Source: Bacteroidota bacterium (GTDB taxonomy: Bacteria; Bacteroidota; Bacteroidia; Flavobacteriales; Crocinitomicaceae). Taken from it: a DNA stretch of 5,205 bases. Made by a program: the position numbers and the translations under genes. The notes beneath the pieces were generated by a model. It was not told the DNA's origin. It did no database searches and saw nothing but the letters and a program-made list of their open reading frames with translations. Where the stretch lies: the NCBI GenBank assembly GCA_029558435.1, contig JAKQEZ010000165.1:1-5205 (forward strand). The letters run 5' to 3'. Below are positions 1 through 5,205 of the stretch, in pieces. The first letter of the stretch is position 1. Each line of letters starts with the position of its first letter.

Positions 1-118
1 TGGCAAAAAAGGGGCTGATGGAAGTAATTGATCAGTTGTGCTACTATCAACTTTTGTGCATATATTCGACTGAAGGTTTTCAAATTCCCCTTCTTCGCCA
101 ATACCCAAACCGTTGGGT
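1..118. repeat. attC-like structured element, left copy (5' end cut by window)
   Basis: This is a non-coding element with the plan of an integron attC site. The 3' core GTTGGGT (112-118) fits GTTRRRY. An inner stem pairs 1-14 with 87-100 (12 of 14 positions, including TGGC/GCCA and AAGGGG/CCCCTT). Its only two mismatches (5/96 and 8/93) are A·C on the + strand, which become T·G wobbles on the - strand. The loop (15-86) contains CAGTTGTGCT (33-42) and ACTTTTGTGC (50-59), motifs shared with the right copy at 5001-5133. The expected 5' core partner would lie just left of the window. A local ACCCAA/TTGGGT hairpin (103-108/113-118) overlaps the core. No integrase gene is visible, so attC identity is inferred from structure only; a Bacteroidota-specific interspersed repeat is the main alternative. 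Confidence 0.5.
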
Positions 119-144
119 GCAAGCCTAAAAGACGACACAACCGA
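93..144 (+). repeat. Flanking direct repeat, left copy (52 nt)
   Basis: Positions 93-144 match 5108-5159 at 45 of 52 bases with no gap, in the same orientation. The best-conserved part runs from CAAACCGTT through GGTGCAAGC to AGACGACACAACCGA. The repeat covers the 3' half of the attC-like element and continues 26 bases past the GTTGGGT core. The mod-res operon lies between the two copies, and the distance from core to core (112 to 5127) is 5015 bases. The extension beyond the core is not expected of a minimal attC site, so the mobile unit may be larger or of a different type. Confidence 0.8.
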
Positions 145-176
145 GAACAAACGAACAGTAAAACGACAGACAAAAT

Positions 177-257
177 GCCAACGCTTCGCAAAATAAAAAG
201 AGCTGCAACCCGACACACAAGCCAACGCTTGCAGCACATTTTATTTTGCCCAACGCT
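177..257. repeat. Long hairpin framed by GCCAACGCT repeats, upstream copy
   Basis: Two 21-nt arms, 188-208 and 229-249, pair at 19 of 21 positions: 11 bp GCAAAATAAAA/TTTTATTTTGC outside and 7 bp GCTGCAA/TTGCAGC inside. They are separated by a small internal loop, AGA opposite ACA. The 20-nt apical loop (209-228) ends in CACAAGCCAACGC. GCCAACGCT occurs just before the hairpin (177-185) and again from the loop into the arm (221-229), and a variant, GCCCAACGCT, overlaps its end (248-257). The same architecture with different stem sequence recurs at 4860-4943, so this is one member of a structured repeat family. It lacks a following U-run, so a simple intrinsic terminator is unlikely. It may be a protein-binding or recombination hairpin; the function is unknown. 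Confidence 0.75.
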
Positions 258-372
258 CCCAAGCCCACCCACCACCCTATTTACGGACAGGTGAAAATTT
301 GAAGGGCTTTTTGACAACATAGCGGCTTAAAAAACTAACTTTACGAACTAAAAAAATTGGAATAAAAGACGA
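258..372 (+). other. Leader region upstream of mod
   Basis: Between the upstream hairpin and the mod start lie about 115 bases without a convincing gene. The first part (258-275) is C-rich (CCCAAGCCCACCCACCACC); the rest becomes AT-rich toward the start codon. A candidate promoter is annotated at 311-343. The 29 bases before the ATG are A-rich, with only a weak GGA (359-361), in keeping with the poor Shine-Dalgarno use known for Bacteroidota. No riboswitch or operator is recognised. Confidence 0.5.
311..343 (+). promoter_or_regulatory. Candidate Bacteroidota-type promoter for mod-res
   Basis: TTG at 311-313 (within TTGACA, 311-316) is followed after 22 bases by TAACTTTA (336-343). This is one base off the TAnnTTTG element of the primary sigma factor in Bacteroidota, and the spacing is within the loose range described for the group. 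The ATG of mod lies 29 bases further on. This is the only pair of such elements noticed in the leader, and it is placed correctly to drive both genes. Short AT-rich matches are common, so the call is tentative. Confidence 0.4.
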
Positions 373-2292
373 ATGAAATTATATACAACATTAGAGCAAC
401 AACTCAAGAAAGAACCCAACTTCGTGACTGACAACGGAGAACTGAAAAAATGGGTAGTCCTGAACAAAGCTCAAAACTTTGACGAAGAACTCATTGGACT
501 GTTGCTCGACAATGCAGACCTGAAAGAGAAGTTTTTTGTAAACGTAAAAGGCACTTTGGTTTTCAACCAAAACCTGTTTGTGCAGTTTTTAGAACAGAAA
601 AACTACCTGAACGACAGCTACACCCAATACAAAAACAAAGTTGGTCTAACCATTGACGGCAAATACCTGAAACAACGCAACGAAGTAGCTTTAGTTTGGC
701 CATTTAAAGACTGCATTTTGGAAGGCGGACAAAGCCGTGAAGAAGACAAACGAGAAGAAATTTTCTTTAATGAAATTTTGGCACAAGACGAAATTACCCA
801 GCTTTTAGAGCCAAAAGTGCTGACCAATGCCAAACGCATTGACAAAGACGGAGAAAAACCATTTGACCATTTTAACCGCAATGCAGATGGAACAATTACC
901 GACAACTTAATCATAAAAGGCAACAACCTTTTGGCCTTGCACACTCTAAAAAAAGAATTTGCAGGAAAAGTAAAACTGATTTACATAGACCCACCATATA
1001 ATACAGGTGGATTAGGAGATACTTTTACTTACAATAATAGTTTTAAGCGTTCAACTTGGCTAACCTTTATGTATAATAGGTTAATAGCGGCAAAAGACTT
1101 ATTGAGAAAAGATGGTGTATTGATTGTAGCAATTGATGAAAATGAGCAGCCACATTTAGGTGTAATGCTTAAGGAGTTTTTTAAAGACTACGAAGTGCAT
1201 TGCATAACAATTGTTCATAATCCAAGGGGTGTTCAAGGGACAAATTTCTCATATACACATGAATACGCATTTTTTGTTGTCCCAAAAGGAAAGAAATTAA
1301 TTGGAAATAGAATAATTGACGAAAGCGAAATTGACTTTTCTAATTTAAGAAATTGGGGTGGTGAGAGTTTAAGAAGTGATGCAAAAAATTGTTTCTATCC
1401 AATTGTTGTTGACCCAAAGACTTCGGAAATAATTGAATTTGGTGAAGTATGTGAAGATGATTTTCACCCAAGTAAAAGAGAAATTATCAAAGACGGTAAG
1501 GTTTATATTTATCCAATAGATAATGATAATATTGAAAGAAAGTGGAGATATGCGAGACAATCCGTTGAAGAAATAAAAGACCTACTTCGAGCAAGAAAAA
1601 AAAGTGGCCAATGGGATGTTGAAATCGGTAAAAATTTTGGGCAATACAAAACTGTTTGGATTGACCCTAAATATGATGCTAATGAGTATGGGACAAAAAT
1701 TGTCAGTAGATTAGTTCCAGAAAATAAATTTAGTTTTCCGAAATCATTATACAATGTAAAAGATTGTGTTTATGCCGTTGTTGGGAACGATAAAGATGCA
1801 ATTGTTTTGGATTATCACGCAGGCAGTGGCACAACTGCACACGCAGTTTTAGAATTAAACAAGGAAGATGGTGGGAATCGGAAATTTATTATGTGTGAGC
1901 AAATGGATTATGTTGAAACTGTAACTTCAAAACGCATTCAGAGAGTGATTGAGCAAAATGGTTCAGATGAATTCGTCTATCTTGAACTCAAAAAATACAA
2001 CCAAACTTTCATTGAGCAGATAGAAGAAGCTAAAGACACTGATTCACTTTTACAGATTTGGGAACAGATGAAAGCCAAAAGTTTCTTGAACTACAATGTA
2101 GATATCAAAAAACAAGAGGAGCATATAGAAGAATTCAAAACACTGACACTAAAAGAACAAAAGCAACACCTTTGCGAAATTTTGGATAAAAATCAACTGT
2201 ATGTCAATCTTTCTTCGCTCAATGATGCCGACTTTGCCTGCACCGAAGATGAAAAGAAAGTAACCAAAGATTTTTACCAAATTAAGAAGTAA
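373..2292 (+). CDS. mod: Type III restriction-modification system methyltransferase (Mod)
   Basis: This is the modification and specificity subunit. It is expected to transfer a methyl group from S-adenosylmethionine to N6 of adenine in a short asymmetric site, and to guide Res to that site. At 639 aa it is close to EcoP15I Mod. The N-terminal part (about 1-190) leads to the catalytic motif IV DPPY (206-209, in IYIDPPYNTGG). Next come DGVLIVAID (247-255), a target-recognition region (roughly 275-450), the FSFPKS segment (453-458), and the SAM-binding motif I DYHAGSGTT (480-488). Motif IV before motif I is the beta-class order used by Type III enzymes. The C-terminal part (about 540-639) resembles the usual Mod tail. 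The ATG has a good N-terminus, with a stop 4 bases before res, so translation is probably coupled. Asn codons are about 15 AAC to 4 AAT before DPPY, then about 2 to 19 up to position 1980, suggesting a recombined core. The reading frame is intact. Confidence 0.96.
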   Translation: MKLYTTLEQQLKKEPNFVTDNGELKKWVVLNKAQNFDEELIGLLLDNADLKEKFFVNVKGTLVFNQNLFVQFLEQKNYLNDSYTQYKNKVGLTIDGKYLKQRNEVALVWPFKDCILEGGQSREEDKREEIFFNEILAQDEITQLLEPKVLTNAKRIDKDGEKPFDHFNRNADGTITDNLIIKGNNLLALHTLKKEFAGKVKLIYIDPPYNTGGLGDTFTYNNSFKRSTWLTFMYNRLIAAKDLLRKDGVLIVAIDENEQPHLGVMLKEFFKDYEVHCITIVHNPRGVQGTNFSYTHEYAFFVVPKGKKLIGNRIIDESEIDFSNLRNWGGESLRSDAKNCFYPIVVDPKTSEIIEFGEVCEDDFHPSKREIIKDGKVYIYPIDNDNIERKWRYARQSVEEIKDLLRARKKSGQWDVEIGKNFGQYKTVWIDPKYDANEYGTKIVSRLVPENKFSFPKSLYNVKDCVYAVVGNDKDAIVLDYHAGSGTTAHAVLELNKEDGGNRKFIMCEQMDYVETVTSKRIQRVIEQNGSDEFVYLELKKYNQTFIEQIEEAKDTDSLLQIWEQMKAKSFLNYNVDIKKQEEHIEEFKTLTLKEQKQHLCEILDKNQLYVNLSSLNDADFACTEDEKKVTKDFYQIKK

Positions 2293-2296
2293 GCAA

Positions 2297-4855
2297 ATGG
2301 CATTTTTATATGACATATTATTGCAGGAATTTGGTAAAAGAGCTATAGCACAAGTTACCGTTCCTAATCACATAACCGACAATTTAAAGCCCGGATTTGG
2401 TCAGCGGCCTTATCAGATAGAAGCGTTTCAGCGTTTCATTCTCTGCGATTCAGAAGATTTTGAAGGTAAACCCAAAAGACCGTTTCACCTGCTTTACAAT
2501 ATGGCAACAGGAAGCGGAAAGACTTTAATAATGGCAGGCTTGATGTTGCACCTTTACCAAAAAGGCTATCGTAATTTTTTGTTTTTTGTAAACAGCAACA
2601 ATATCATTCAAAAAACCAAAGACAATTTCCTCAATCCACAGGCTTCAAAATACTTGTTCAACGACAAAATTGTGATTGACGGAAAAGAAGTGCTAATCAA
2701 AGAGATTGACAACTTTGAAGAAGCCGACAATCAAAATATCAATCTGAAGTTTACCACCATTCAACAGCTTCATATTGACCTAAACAACACCAAAGAAAAC
2801 AGCGTAACCTACGAAGATTTTAAGGACAAAAAATTGGTTTTGATAGCTGACGAAGCCCACCACCTGGTAGCAGGAACAAGGGCGGGAAACTTGTTTGGCA
2901 GTTGGGAGGATACAGTAAAGAAAATTCACGAATCCAATTTTGAAAATATCTTGTTGGAGTTTACGGCAACCATAGATACCGATACATCAGAATTAGTAAA
3001 CCACTATCAAGGCAAAGTAATTTTCAAATATGACCTTGCCGAGTTTCGAAAAGACAAGTATTCAAAAGAAATTAATCTTATCCGCTCATTGTATGACGAG
3101 CAAGAAAGAATAATTCAAGCGTTGATTTTAAATTTGTATCGTCAAGAATTGGCTACTTCGTACAATATCAATTTGAAACCAGTAATTCTATTTAAAGCCA
3201 AAAAGACAATCAAAGAATCAGAGCAGAACAAAGAGAACTTTCACAAACTGATTGATGATTTTTCGGTGGCAATGGTGCAGAAAATTCAAAAGACTTCTAC
3301 AGTTGCAATTGTTCAAAAGGCTTTCCGATTTTTTGAAGTTAAAGGCATTTCAACAAATGAAATAGTAAAACGTATTCAAGCCAATTTCAGATTTGAAAAT
3401 TGCCTAAGTGCCAACAATGACGCAGAAGCCGAACAAAACCAAATATTGCTCAACACTTTGGAAGATGAAAACAATCCAATCCGTGCCGTTTTTGCCGTTC
3501 AGAAACTCAACGAAGGTTGGGACGTTTTGAATTTGTTTGACATTGTTCGCCTTTACGAAGACCGAGACGGAAAAGACGGAAAGCCAGGGAAAACGACACT
3601 TTCAGAAGCCCAGTTAATTGGTCGCGGTGCAAGATATTATCCGTTTGCCTTAGAAGATGGACAAGACAAGTTTACTCGAAAATTTGATGATGATATTACC
3701 AACGACTTAAAAACGTTGGAAGAATTGTATTACCACACCAAAGAAGACAGCCGATACATTTCTGAATTGAAAAAAGCCCTTGTGGATTCGGGTATTTATG
3801 AAGATGATGAAAACCTTGTAACCAAACAACTGACTTTAAAATTAGACTTTAAGGAAACAGATTTTTACAGAGACGGACACGTTTTCTACAACAAGAAAAT
3901 TGCAAAAAACTTTGACAACATAAAATCGTTTGCGGATTTAGGAGTTAAGAAAACCAATTACCGACACACGTTATCTTCGGGAGTTGGCAGAATGTCGAGT
4001 GCATTTTTTGAAATGGAGCCAACACAATACAATGATGAAGTAATCAAAACCAAAGATGTAAAGCTGACTGAAATTCCGAAAAACACCATTCGATTTGCAT
4101 TAAGTCAAAACCCATTTTTCTACTTCGACAGTCTATCACATTACTTTCCGAGTGTTGGTTCACTTTCAAATTTCATTGATAGCACAGACTTTTTAGCAGG
4201 TTTAGAAATCACTTTTAGCGGTACAACCAACCGACTGAAAGAAATTAGCCATTTCGACTATTTGCAAGCTTTAAACGGACTTTTACAAAACATTGAAGCA
4301 GACATAAAGAGCAACTCGACAGAATACGAAGGTTCAGACTATATCAAAGAACCAATTCATAAAGTTTTCAAAGACAAAGAAATCAAGGTTTACAAAGACA
4401 GTGAACGAGCAGACGGACAAGAAACTTTAGTAGCCAACGAGCCTTGGTATGTTTACAATGCCAACTACGGAACAAGTGAAGAAAAGAAATTTGTTGAACT
4501 GTTTTCCAGACGATTTGAAGGGCTGAATCAGAAGTTTGAAAACATTTACCTAATCCGAAACGAAAGAGAAATTAAAATCTTCGACAAACTAGGACGAGCA
4601 TTTGAGCCAGACTTTTTACTATTCTGCAAACAACGTGACGGAGAACAAATGACTTTTCAGGTTTTCATTGAACCTAAAGGAGAGCATTTAAAAGGACACG
4701 ACAAATGGAAAGAAGACTTTTTAAAAGAAATCAGAGCAGAACAAAAGACTATCAAAATTCACACAGACACATATTTGATAACAGCAGTTCCGTTCTACAA
4801 TTACAATAACGAAAACGAATTTAAAACGACATTAGAAAACACATTAAACGAATAG
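2297..4855 (+). CDS. res: Type III restriction endonuclease subunit (Res), helicase-nuclease
   Basis: This is the restriction subunit. With Mod it hydrolyses ATP, moves or signals along DNA between unmethylated target sites, and cleaves. The N-terminus has a Q-like RPYQ (37-40), then superfamily 2 helicase motifs: Walker A ATGSGKT (70-76), DEAH (185-188), TAT (223-225), NEGWDV (405-410) and the arginine-finger motif QLIGRGAR (439-446). The C-terminal nuclease shows a PD-(D/E)xK-like pattern: PD (771-772) in FEPDFLLF, then E792-P-K794 in FIEPKGEH. Both catalytic parts are present, so the enzyme should be active. At 852 aa it is somewhat shorter than EcoP15I Res (about 970). It starts 4 bases after the mod stop with no separate promoter seen, so it is probably co-transcribed. 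Expression together with its own Mod is needed to protect the host. Confidence 0.96.
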   Translation: MAFLYDILLQEFGKRAIAQVTVPNHITDNLKPGFGQRPYQIEAFQRFILCDSEDFEGKPKRPFHLLYNMATGSGKTLIMAGLMLHLYQKGYRNFLFFVNSNNIIQKTKDNFLNPQASKYLFNDKIVIDGKEVLIKEIDNFEEADNQNINLKFTTIQQLHIDLNNTKENSVTYEDFKDKKLVLIADEAHHLVAGTRAGNLFGSWEDTVKKIHESNFENILLEFTATIDTDTSELVNHYQGKVIFKYDLAEFRKDKYSKEINLIRSLYDEQERIIQALILNLYRQELATSYNINLKPVILFKAKKTIKESEQNKENFHKLIDDFSVAMVQKIQKTSTVAIVQKAFRFFEVKGISTNEIVKRIQANFRFENCLSANNDAEAEQNQILLNTLEDENNPIRAVFAVQKLNEGWDVLNLFDIVRLYEDRDGKDGKPGKTTLSEAQLIGRGARYYPFALEDGQDKFTRKFDDDITNDLKTLEELYYHTKEDSRYISELKKALVDSGIYEDDENLVTKQLTLKLDFKETDFYRDGHVFYNKKIAKNFDNIKSFADLGVKKTNYRHTLSSGVGRMSSAFFEMEPTQYNDEVIKTKDVKLTEIPKNTIRFALSQNPFFYFDSLSHYFPSVGSLSNFIDSTDFLAGLEITFSGTTNRLKEISHFDYLQALNGLLQNIEADIKSNSTEYEGSDYIKEPIHKVFKDKEIKVYKDSERADGQETLVANEPWYVYNANYGTSEEKKFVELFSRRFEGLNQKFENIYLIRNEREIKIFDKLGRAFEPDFLLFCKQRDGEQMTFQVFIEPKGEHLKGHDKWKEDFLKEIRAEQKTIKIHTDTYLITAVPFYNYNNENEFKTTLENTLNE

Positions 4856-4859
4856 AAAA

Positions 4860-4943
4860 GCCAACGCTATTGGTGGCACATTTGCAAAACCGCACAAGCC
4901 AACGCTAAAGCCAAGTTTTGCAAAAGAGCCACCAAGCCAACGC
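4860..4943. repeat. Long hairpin framed by GCCAACGC repeats, downstream copy
   Basis: Beginning 5 bases after the res stop codon, arms 4870-4890 and 4915-4935 (21 nt each) pair at 19 of 21 positions: TTGGTGGC/GCCACCAA outside and TTTGCAAAAC/GTTTTGCAAA inside, with ACA opposite AGA between them. The 24-nt apical loop (4891-4914) contains GCACAAGCCAACGCT. GCCAACGC copies lie before (4860-4868), inside (4898-4906) and after (4936-4943), evenly 38 bases apart. The plan matches the hairpin at 177-257 although the stems differ. The placement suits a transcription end, and a strong stem could stop polymerase or protect the mRNA 3' end, but there is no T-tract on either side. Confidence 0.75.
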
Positions 4944-5000
4944 ACGACAAAAACCGACATTAAATGACTGACAAACAAACGATAAAGACAGAAGGCCAGC

Positions 5001-5133
5001 ACCCAACAGGCGTTTGGCTCAATGGCGGGTGCAGTGCTTCGTATGACAGTTTTGTGCTTAACCAAAGTGCAGTTCTTCGATTAAACTTTTGTGCTAAAAA
5101 TCCGCCACTACGCCAAGCCGCAAACCGTTAGGT
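5001..5133. repeat. attC-like structured element, right copy (complete)
   Basis: The element begins with ACCCAAC (5001-5007, fits the R'' core RYYYAAC) and ends with GTTAGGT (5127-5133, fits the R' core GTTRRRY), at 133 nt within the usual attC size range. Outer pairing extends to GCACCCAAC/GTTAGGTGC with one C·A mismatch (5004/5130), which is G·T on the - strand. Inner stems are TTGGC/GCCAA (5014-5018/5112-5116) and TGGCGG/CCGCCA (5023-5028/5102-5107), separated by a 4x4 internal loop. An asymmetric bulge lies next to the 3' core. The large loop holds a tandem repeat. In integrons such sites lie 3' of the cassette gene, as here behind res. No intI is in the window, so the assignment rests on structure alone. 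Confidence 0.55.
5029..5100 (+). repeat. Tandem repeat inside the attC-like loop
   Basis: Two imperfect copies of about 34-38 bases lie head to tail. The first (5029-5066) begins GTGCAGTGCTTCG and continues to CAGTTTTGTGCT. The second (5067-5100) begins GTGCAGTTCTTCG and continues to ACTTTTGTGCT. The left attC-like element has the same TTTTGTGC-type words in its loop (33-42 and 50-59). Loop sequence is thus conserved between the two elements while their stems differ. Confidence 0.65.
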
Positions 5134-5159
5134 GCAAGCGTAACAGACGACACAACCGA
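5108..5159 (+). repeat. Flanking direct repeat, right copy (52 nt)
   Basis: This is the partner of 93-144 (45 of 52 identical, no gaps, same orientation). It spans the 3' half of the attC-like element, the GTTAGGT core at 5127-5133, and a conserved extension ending AGACGACACAACCGA. Recombination between the two copies would release or insert a unit of 5015 bases carrying the whole mod-res operon. Confidence 0.8.
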
Positions 5160-5181
5160 CATCAAAACAGACTGAAATTGA

Positions 5182-5205
5182 ATGAAAGAAAAAGTAATTT
5201 ATATT
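5182..5205 (+). CDS. Possible start of next gene (first 8 codons only)
   Basis: An ATG at 5182 opens a frame reading MKEKVIYI to the window end. It lies 55 bases after the GTTAGGT core, on the same strand as mod-res, as expected for the first gene of a following cassette. The upstream sequence is A-rich without a clear ribosome binding site, as for mod. With only 8 residues no function can be assigned and the gene itself is not certain. Confidence 0.4.

Larger units (their letters stand above)
4944..5181. other. Non-coding region between res hairpin and next gene
   Basis: About 240 bases without a supported gene. A short linker (4944-5000) is A- and C-rich and shows nothing recognisable. The attC-like element (5001-5133) fills most of the rest, followed by the conserved 26-base extension to 5159. 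The final 22 bases precede a candidate start codon. Reading frames on the - strand here run through the structured repeats and are not believed to be genes. Confidence 0.6.

Noticed and set aside
177..257. CRISPR-like spacing of GCCAACGC copies
   Set aside because: There are only three short copies per site, and the sequences between them are the two arms of one hairpin, not independent spacers. No cas genes are present.
28..294. 88-codon open frame on the + strand
   Set aside because: It runs through the left attC-like element and the upstream hairpin, and its peptide reflects repeat sequence (Lys, Arg, Thr, Pro rich). No family resemblance and no start signal.
618..944. Open frame on the - strand inside mod
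   Set aside because: It is antisense to the conserved N-terminal half of Mod and is explained by codon bias of the real gene.
1369..1754. Two - strand open frames in the middle of mod
   Set aside because: Both overlap the target-recognition region antisense to an intact coding frame, and they overlap each other. No domain is recognisable.
373..4855. A new or hybrid defence system such as BREX, DISARM or a single-chain Type I-like enzyme
   Set aside because: Two genes only, beta-class motif order in Mod, and SF2 helicase plus C-terminal nuclease in Res match the classical Type III pair at near-normal lengths. No extra component is present.
4860..4943. Rho-independent terminator after res
   Set aside because: The stem is long and well placed, but neither side has a T-run, and the same structure occurs upstream of mod, where a terminator for this operon would make no sense.
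4844..5065. 73-codon open frame on the - strand, with a hydrophobic-looking peptide
   Set aside because: It reads across the downstream hairpin and the attC-like element. The repeated GCCAACGC and stem sequences produce the apparent peptide, and it overlaps the end of res.

Overview
The window holds one complete two-gene Type III restriction-modification operon, mod (373-2292) followed 4 bases later by res (2297-4855), both on the + strand. It sits between two copies of an unusual non-coding repeat element. The DNA is AT-rich, has no clear Shine-Dalgarno sites and carries a plausible TTG / TAnnTTT-type promoter. This, with the protein style, suggests a member of Bacteroidota. The assignment is inferred from overall character, not from a marker gene.

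Layout. Positions 1-144 carry the 3' part of a structured repeat that resembles an integron attC site: a long stem, a loop with TTTTGTGC motifs, and a 3' GTTGGGT core. Positions 177-257 form a 21-bp-arm hairpin framed by GCCAACGCT repeats. Positions 258-372 form the leader of the operon, with a candidate promoter at 311-343. The Mod methyltransferase (639 aa) and the Res helicase-nuclease (852 aa) follow, both intact with all diagnostic motifs. Positions 4860-4943 hold a second hairpin of the same architecture as the first. Positions 5001-5133 hold a complete attC-like element (ACCCAAC ... GTTAGGT, 133 nt). The last 24 bases probably begin another gene (ATG at 5182).

Function. Mod would recognise a short asymmetric site and methylate adenine at N6. 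Res, in complex with Mod, would use ATP to find paired unmethylated sites and cut. Together they form a defence module against phage and foreign DNA. The R-M system belongs to a known family.

The novelty is in the flanks. The operon is arranged like a roughly 5.0-kb gene cassette: leader, genes, then a 3' attC-like site, with the next gene starting just after. Two related covarying hairpins sit just inside the boundaries. A second point of interest is an abrupt codon-usage change inside mod at the DPPY catalytic motif. It suggests that the central target-recognition part of the gene was replaced by recombination.
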